Below, piece by piece: positions 60,591 through 64,000 of a stretch of DNA of 64,000 nucleotides. The translations under genes were made by a program, and so were the position numbers. How positions within the stretch are numbered: the first letter of the stretch is position 1; each line of letters begins with the position of its first letter. The notes beneath the pieces are model-generated. The model saw only the letters and a program-made list of their open reading frames with translations. It was not told the DNA's origin and ran no database searches. Origin of the DNA: Clostridium_I sp963725425 (lineage in GTDB: Bacteria; Bacillota; Clostridia; Clostridiales; Clostridiaceae); the NCBI GenBank assembly GCA_963725425.1, contig CAVRYJ010000042.1, forward strand, positions 186,001-250,000, written 5' to 3'.

Positions 60591-60756
60591 ACATATCTCT
60601 GAATCACACCAACATCAATTAAAAAATAACTTTAAAGCTATAAGTATCAATACTTACATAACTACCCCATTAATTATTTTAAATTTTGATCATTAACTTT
60701 TTGTAAAGGTACACCATTACGTAGAGTGAAAAACCATGCAAAATTACATTCGTAAA
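60591..60756 (+). other. Fragment similar to the end of the truncated transposase, in opposite orientation
   Basis: TCTGAATCACACCAACAT at 60596-60613 is repeated, inverted, at 60830-60847 with one change (ACCAGCAG). Read on the plus strand it encodes SESHQHQLKNNFKAISINTY, which parallels the C-terminus SESHQQRL of the truncated transposase. It seems to be a second fragment of a related IS. No gene is called. Confidence 0.4.
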
Positions 60757-60802
60757 GCATAACAAATCATTTACGGATATATACGTAAATGATTTGTTAT
60801 GC
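60757..60802. terminator. Perfect 19-bp palindrome after the truncated transposase
   Basis: GCATAACAAATCATTTACG and its exact complement flank an eight-base loop, 16 bases beyond the transposase stop. It may be a terminator or the end of the old IS. Confidence 0.6.
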
Positions 60803-60817
60803 CTTTATGAAGATTGT

Positions 60818-61396
60818 TTAAAGTCTCTGCTGGTGTGATTCAGACTTATGTTGGCGAGATCCCATCTTAAAAAAATCTATGGTGAATTCACGATAGATGT
60901 AATGGAGCTTGTACTTATGTTTATCAGCAAAATCTAATCCTTTAGGAAGTTTACGGAGATTGCTAAGATAGTAAGGACAACGTAAAGCTATAGGTCGGTT
61001 ATAAATGTTACTATCACTGAAACGTTCACCACAAACCTTGCATAAACATTGACCTTTGGAACCGTTGTTTTTATAAAGGTATTGGTGCGTAGCGCCACAA
61101 CGAGGACACACAGTAGTTTCAGAAACATTTGATTTTTTAGACCTGCGGTTGACAGCCTTAATGCTTTTACCGTACCTGTGCTTGTAATAACCTAAAAGTA
61201 CCTGGTAATCTACAGGTTCTGGATTAAAGATTTTCGGAAGCGTATCTACCTTGAACTTCTGATATTCAGGACTATGTGAATCATCAAAACCCCATTGTTT
61301 AAGAGGAATATATTTGGCAATTAACAAAAGTAATTTAGAAATTTCTTTCAAAAGGTATTGATTATATAAAAATAAATAAGTTATAATTGGATTCAA
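60818..61396 (-). pseudogene. Truncated transposase with zinc ribbon
   Basis: The 192-residue frame has a helical N-terminus (MNPIITYLFLYNQYLLKEIS), a zinc ribbon CPRCGATHQYLYKN..CKVCGERFSD and RCPYYLSNLRKLPKGLDFAD. It stops at SESHQQRL. No DDE catalytic core follows, so it is a 5' part of a transposase gene. The family is not certain to me. Opposing words AATGACACCC / GGGGGTCATT with CATG arms at 61399-61474 look like the outer end of the element. Confidence 0.65.
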
Positions 61397-61641
61397 GACA
61401 ATGACACCCTTTCATGTGTATTTTTGTGTTTTGAGAGATTCAATTATAACATGAAATTAGGGGGTCATTGTTTTTTTCGTCTAAAAAGCTCTGTAAACCT
61501 TGATATATAAACAAAAAATTAAAGAAGTAGTGTAAATAAATTTACACTACCATAAAAAATTTCGGGAAAAATATTATGAATACAAGAAAAGAGTAAGAAG
61601 ATGGATTTAAGCATGTATGAGTACTATTAGGGGTACCGCCA

Positions 61642-61688
61642 CATAGCCATCAAGCTAATATTATGTATATATTAGCTTGATGACTATG
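61642..61688. mobile_element. 47-bp palindrome made of two IS231-like ends
   Basis: CATAGCCATCAAGCTAATA and TATTAGCTTGATGACTATG (one mismatch) face each other over nine bases. The outer 16-17 bases equal the ends of the complete IS at 58856-60579. It is an internally deleted copy or a MITE. No clear target duplication flanks it. The stretch 61475-61641 has no gene. Confidence 0.8.
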
Positions 61689-61757
61689 GGCTGTATCCCT
61701 ACAACCCCTTTTGTCAACTCTTCATTATTCCAATATCCCTTTGCAAGACACTCATAA

Positions 61758-62726
61758 TCATTCATATTGACAAAGAACACTTGTTGCATTCGTACATTTA
61801 CAATCTCCACCTAATCCAAACAAAATAATTTTATCTCCTTTTTCAAATTTAGCTGAATCCATTAAGTCCTTCAAGTTACGTGTAATGTCCACATCCCCTA
61901 TATGGCCTCCATAGTAATTTGCATAAAACCTTCCTAAGTTTTTAGAATATTCTTTTATGAAGTTAATACTGATATTCTGAACTATTACAAGTTTTGCATC
62001 AGTAAACCAGTTCTCATGAATTTCAATAGTTTTCTTAATTGCTTTTCTTAATGATTCAAAAATAATTAATTTTATCTTTAACTCATCATATTTATTTTTT
62101 TCACTTTTTTTAGGATTCTCATAACAATAATAACTTATATACCCATCAGAAATAGAAAAAGTATCAATTATTTTAAAGCCTTCATTGCAATCGTCACCCA
62201 CAAGCATTATTGCTGCTCCATCTCCCATTACAGTAATGTCAACGTACCTATCTTCACTTTCCCCTAAGAAAGAGGGAGAAATAATAAGAGAGTACCCTCC
62301 TTTTTCATTTTTGTTTAGTGAATCAGCCATTCGTATAGCTTGAAGTGTACTGGAACAGTATTGATGTAGCGTCATTACAGCAGCATTAAATAACTTATAT
62401 TTTATCTGCAGATAATAAGGTACACTGACCCTGTCATTATAATCATAATTTTCATAGCTGGTATAAAAAATATTTTTTATTTTTTCAGGAGCTATATCCA
62501 TTTTCTCAAACATCTTAGTAAGCATACCTGAAAATATATCTGTAATATCGCCATCTTTTTCAATGGTTATTTCGCTTAGGCCGGTGTCTCTTATATATTT
62601 ATTTACAGCCTCGTTAATATTTGTTGAAGAATTTGTAGCTAAAAAAGCCTTTGAATTTAAAAGTATATTTTTAACAGATACGGTATTGGAGGGCATATAG
62701 TAATCAGCATAAATAATCTTTGACAT
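61758..62726 (-). CDS. KAS III-like (thiolase fold) condensing enzyme
   Basis: The ATG at 62726 follows AAGGAG by about ten bases. The 322-residue protein has the catalytic Cys in MTLHQYCSSTLQAIRMAD, VMGDGAAIMLVGDD as a typical core motif, a His in YYGGHIGDVDITRNL and a glycine-rich end ILFGLGGDCKCTNATS. These match KAS III/FabH-like enzymes; the Asn of the usual Cys-His-Asn triad is less clear. It overlaps no housekeeping fatty acid genes. It is co-directional with an oxidoreductase and a radical SAM gene, suggesting secondary metabolism. Confidence 0.82.
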   Translation of the reverse strand: MSKIIYADYYMPSNTVSVKNILLNSKAFLATNSSTNINEAVNKYIRDTGLSEITIEKDGDITDIFSGMLTKMFEKMDIAPEKIKNIFYTSYENYDYNDRVSVPYYLQIKYKLFNAAVMTLHQYCSSTLQAIRMADSLNKNEKGGYSLIISPSFLGESEDRYVDITVMGDGAAIMLVGDDCNEGFKIIDTFSISDGYISYYCYENPKKSEKNKYDELKIKLIIFESLRKAIKKTIEIHENWFTDAKLVIVQNISINFIKEYSKNLGRFYANYYGGHIGDVDITRNLKDLMDSAKFEKGDKIILFGLGGDCKCTNATSVLCQYE

Positions 62727-62731
62727 AAAAG

Positions 62732-63736
62732 TCACTCCTTCAATTTTACTTTTGCGGACCTATAGATATTTTCCATAAGCCTTATCCTATCATAGGACTG
62801 CATTAAAGAAATATTTTCTTTATTACCATTGATAACATCTAATAAAAACATTAACTGATTCACATAATAATTCTGTGCATCAAAGGTCAATTTCTCCTTA
62901 AATTCATTATCCTTATTTTCAATGGTAACAGTAATTTTATAGTTTCCTAGGCATGCTCTAAAAAAATCATTTACCTTTACCTTTGCCTTTTCAAATTCTA
63001 ATATATGTTCTACTTTATAGGGTAATTCAAAAGAAGCAACAAAATTACTTTCTAATCCATCTGAATATTTTACACAGGCATTAAAGGTCCAATCACAATT
63101 ATTAGGTCCATCAAATTTTGAAAAACCATTATATGAAACAGGGGCTACATCTGTTATAAATTGCAAGAATTGCAACCAGTAGCAGCTTAAGTCATAAAAT
63201 GCACCACCGCCTCTTTCCGGAAATCTTCTATAATTATTTTCATTATTGTTTTTGGAGACAGTACATATATAGGTTTTTATTTCCTTTAGCTTTCCATATT
63301 TGCCTGAGTCTATCATAGCTTTAATGGCTGACTGCCAAGGATGATGCTGAATCATTACACCCTCTAATATATTGACCTTCTTATTTTCATAGCTCTTAAG
63401 TATCAGCTCAAATTCCTGGGTAGTTAGGCAAATAGGTTTTTCAATAAGTATATCTTTTCCCGCACTGATGGCTTCCAATATCCAATTCAGGTGCAAATCA
63501 TTTGCCAAAGCAATATATATACAATCAATTTTGGGACTGATTAACAGTTCTTTATAGCTGTCAAAGACTTTAGGTATTTTATACTTTTCAGCATATTCCT
63601 GTGCCTTTGCTTTTGTCCTGCTGGCAATTCCATAAATGCATAGATTATCTATCTCCTTAGCAGGATTTATAATTGCCCTTGGCACAATATTGGAGCAACC
63701 TATAATTCCCATATTCACAGTTTTAATAATAATCAC
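62732..63736 (-). CDS. Gfo/Idh/MocA family oxidoreductase
   Basis: The frame to the GTG at 63736 gives 334 residues; the ATG at 63712 (MGIIGCSNIVPRAIINPAKE) is an alternative, because GAGGGGAG almost touches the GTG. The N-domain is a Rossmann fold with GIIGCSN. Then come YIALANDLHLNWILEAISAG and the conserved EKPICLT with the catalytic Lys. The C-domain shows GGGAFYDLSCYWLQFL. Such enzymes oxidise or reduce sugars, inositols and related compounds with NAD(P). It lies 5 bases from the KAS III-like gene, so both probably belong to one pathway. Confidence 0.88.
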   Translation of the reverse strand: MIIIKTVNMGIIGCSNIVPRAIINPAKEIDNLCIYGIASRTKAKAQEYAEKYKIPKVFDSYKELLISPKIDCIYIALANDLHLNWILEAISAGKDILIEKPICLTTQEFELILKSYENKKVNILEGVMIQHHPWQSAIKAMIDSGKYGKLKEIKTYICTVSKNNNENNYRRFPERGGGAFYDLSCYWLQFLQFITDVAPVSYNGFSKFDGPNNCDWTFNACVKYSDGLESNFVASFELPYKVEHILEFEKAKVKVNDFFRACLGNYKITVTIENKDNEFKEKLTFDAQNYYVNQLMFLLDVINGNKENISLMQSYDRIRLMENIYRSAKVKLKE

Positions 63737-63742
63737 TCCCCT

Positions 63743-64000
63743 CTACTTGCCGTGTAAATGCAGAAGATTGCATTTCGAACATACCGGTGTCAAGCTATTA
63801 TTTATTGTTTCTCTAATACAGCCATAGTTTTCGCTATGCCATATTTCAGAAATACTTGCATTTTTTATATTTCCAATGGTGAACTCCGAAAAGAATTTGC
63901 AGGAAGAAACTGCACCATCAGGGTATATATCCATTCTAGTTGATATCGCTAGACAGCTCTTATTCTGTAAGCTGTCCACTTCAACTCCTAATATAAACTT
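63743..64000 (-). CDS. Radical SAM protein, C-terminal SPASM domain (partial)
   Basis: Only the last 85 codons are inside the window; the gene continues past the right edge. The visible part has CLAISTRMDIYPDGAVSSCKFF, a typical SPASM start, then GNIKNASISEIWHSE and CIRETINNSLTPVCSKCNLLH. These give cysteines for an auxiliary [4Fe-4S] cluster. SPASM radical SAM enzymes modify peptides or small molecules by radical chemistry. It is directly upstream of the oxidoreductase and KAS III-like genes. Confidence 0.82.
   Translation of the reverse strand, partial: KFILGVEVDSLQNKSCLAISTRMDIYPDGAVSSCKFFSEFTIGNIKNASISEIWHSENYGCIRETINNSLTPVCSKCNLLHLHGK

Noticed and set aside
1..64000. tRNA or rRNA genes, or an att site in a tRNA
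   Set aside because: No cloverleaf-like or rRNA sequence was recognised by eye; a tRNAscan search would be decisive.

Overview
The window looks like a low-GC Firmicute, most likely Clostridium sensu stricto. The DNA is very AT-rich, genes carry strong AGGAGG-type ribosome binding sites, and several families are typical of clostridia: ChW repeats, DUF3189, DUF4912, a 2-hydroxyacyl-CoA dehydratase with its activator, and a CymR-like/CysK/cysteine desulfurase/MnmA cluster. No rRNA, tRNA or CRISPR array was found.

Bases 1 to about 19.9 kb are ordinary chromosome. They hold a GH57 glucan branching enzyme (cut by the left edge), DUF4912, a dehydratase/activator pair, a short cis-prenyltransferase, DUF3189, an M24 peptidase, an AI-2E family permease, an HtrA protease, an OmpR-type two-component system, a polysaccharide deacetylase, a small zinc-ribbon protein, mnmA-iscS, cysK with an Rrf2 regulator, a YibE/F membrane protein and a flavin reductase with a decayed tandem copy. 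Two leaders (7.9 kb, before htrA, and 12.1 kb, before the deacetylase) share an unassigned sequence motif. Two long inverted repeats (5.5 and 18.5 kb) belong to one dispersed family.

From about 20 to 58 kb the content is plasmid- or ICE-like. The left part has maintenance genes: an XRE regulator, a ParM-type actin with a small ParR-like partner, a Rep-like HTH protein and a divergent ribbon-helix-helix protein separated by 10-bp-phased repeats. Next is a minus-strand module of a 69-aa protein, a Cys-rich DUF4417 protein, a SWIM/amidoligase protein, two unknown proteins and a class II glutamine amidotransferase. Then comes a long co-directional block read right to left. It begins with a Tad/Flp pilus system (TadA, TadB, TadC, pilin-like protein, two pseudopilin-like proteins, CpaB), continues with a small HTH protein, three large secreted proteins (ChW, PKD/Ig-like, glycine-rich) and a prepilin peptidase, and ends with a Tcp/Tn916-type conjugation apparatus (TcpA, C, D, E, F/VirB4, a GH73 hydrolase, TcpH/VirB6). 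An adenine methylase and a frameshifted cytosine methylase lie upstream of the pilus genes.

The element seems damaged. virB4 is split by an IS with a 6-bp target duplication, and the IS transposase, tcpE, an HU gene, a TadE-like gene and the cytosine methylase each carry a one-base frame break. Two of these breaks lie in A_AAA_AAG heptamers, where a -1 shift restores the protein. No relaxase or complete integrase is visible. From 58.8 to 61.7 kb there is an IS231-like element with an 11-bp target duplication, a truncated transposase and a 47-bp palindrome made of the same IS ends. The window closes with part of an apparent biosynthetic operon (radical SAM/SPASM protein, Gfo/Idh/MocA oxidoreductase, KAS III-like enzyme).
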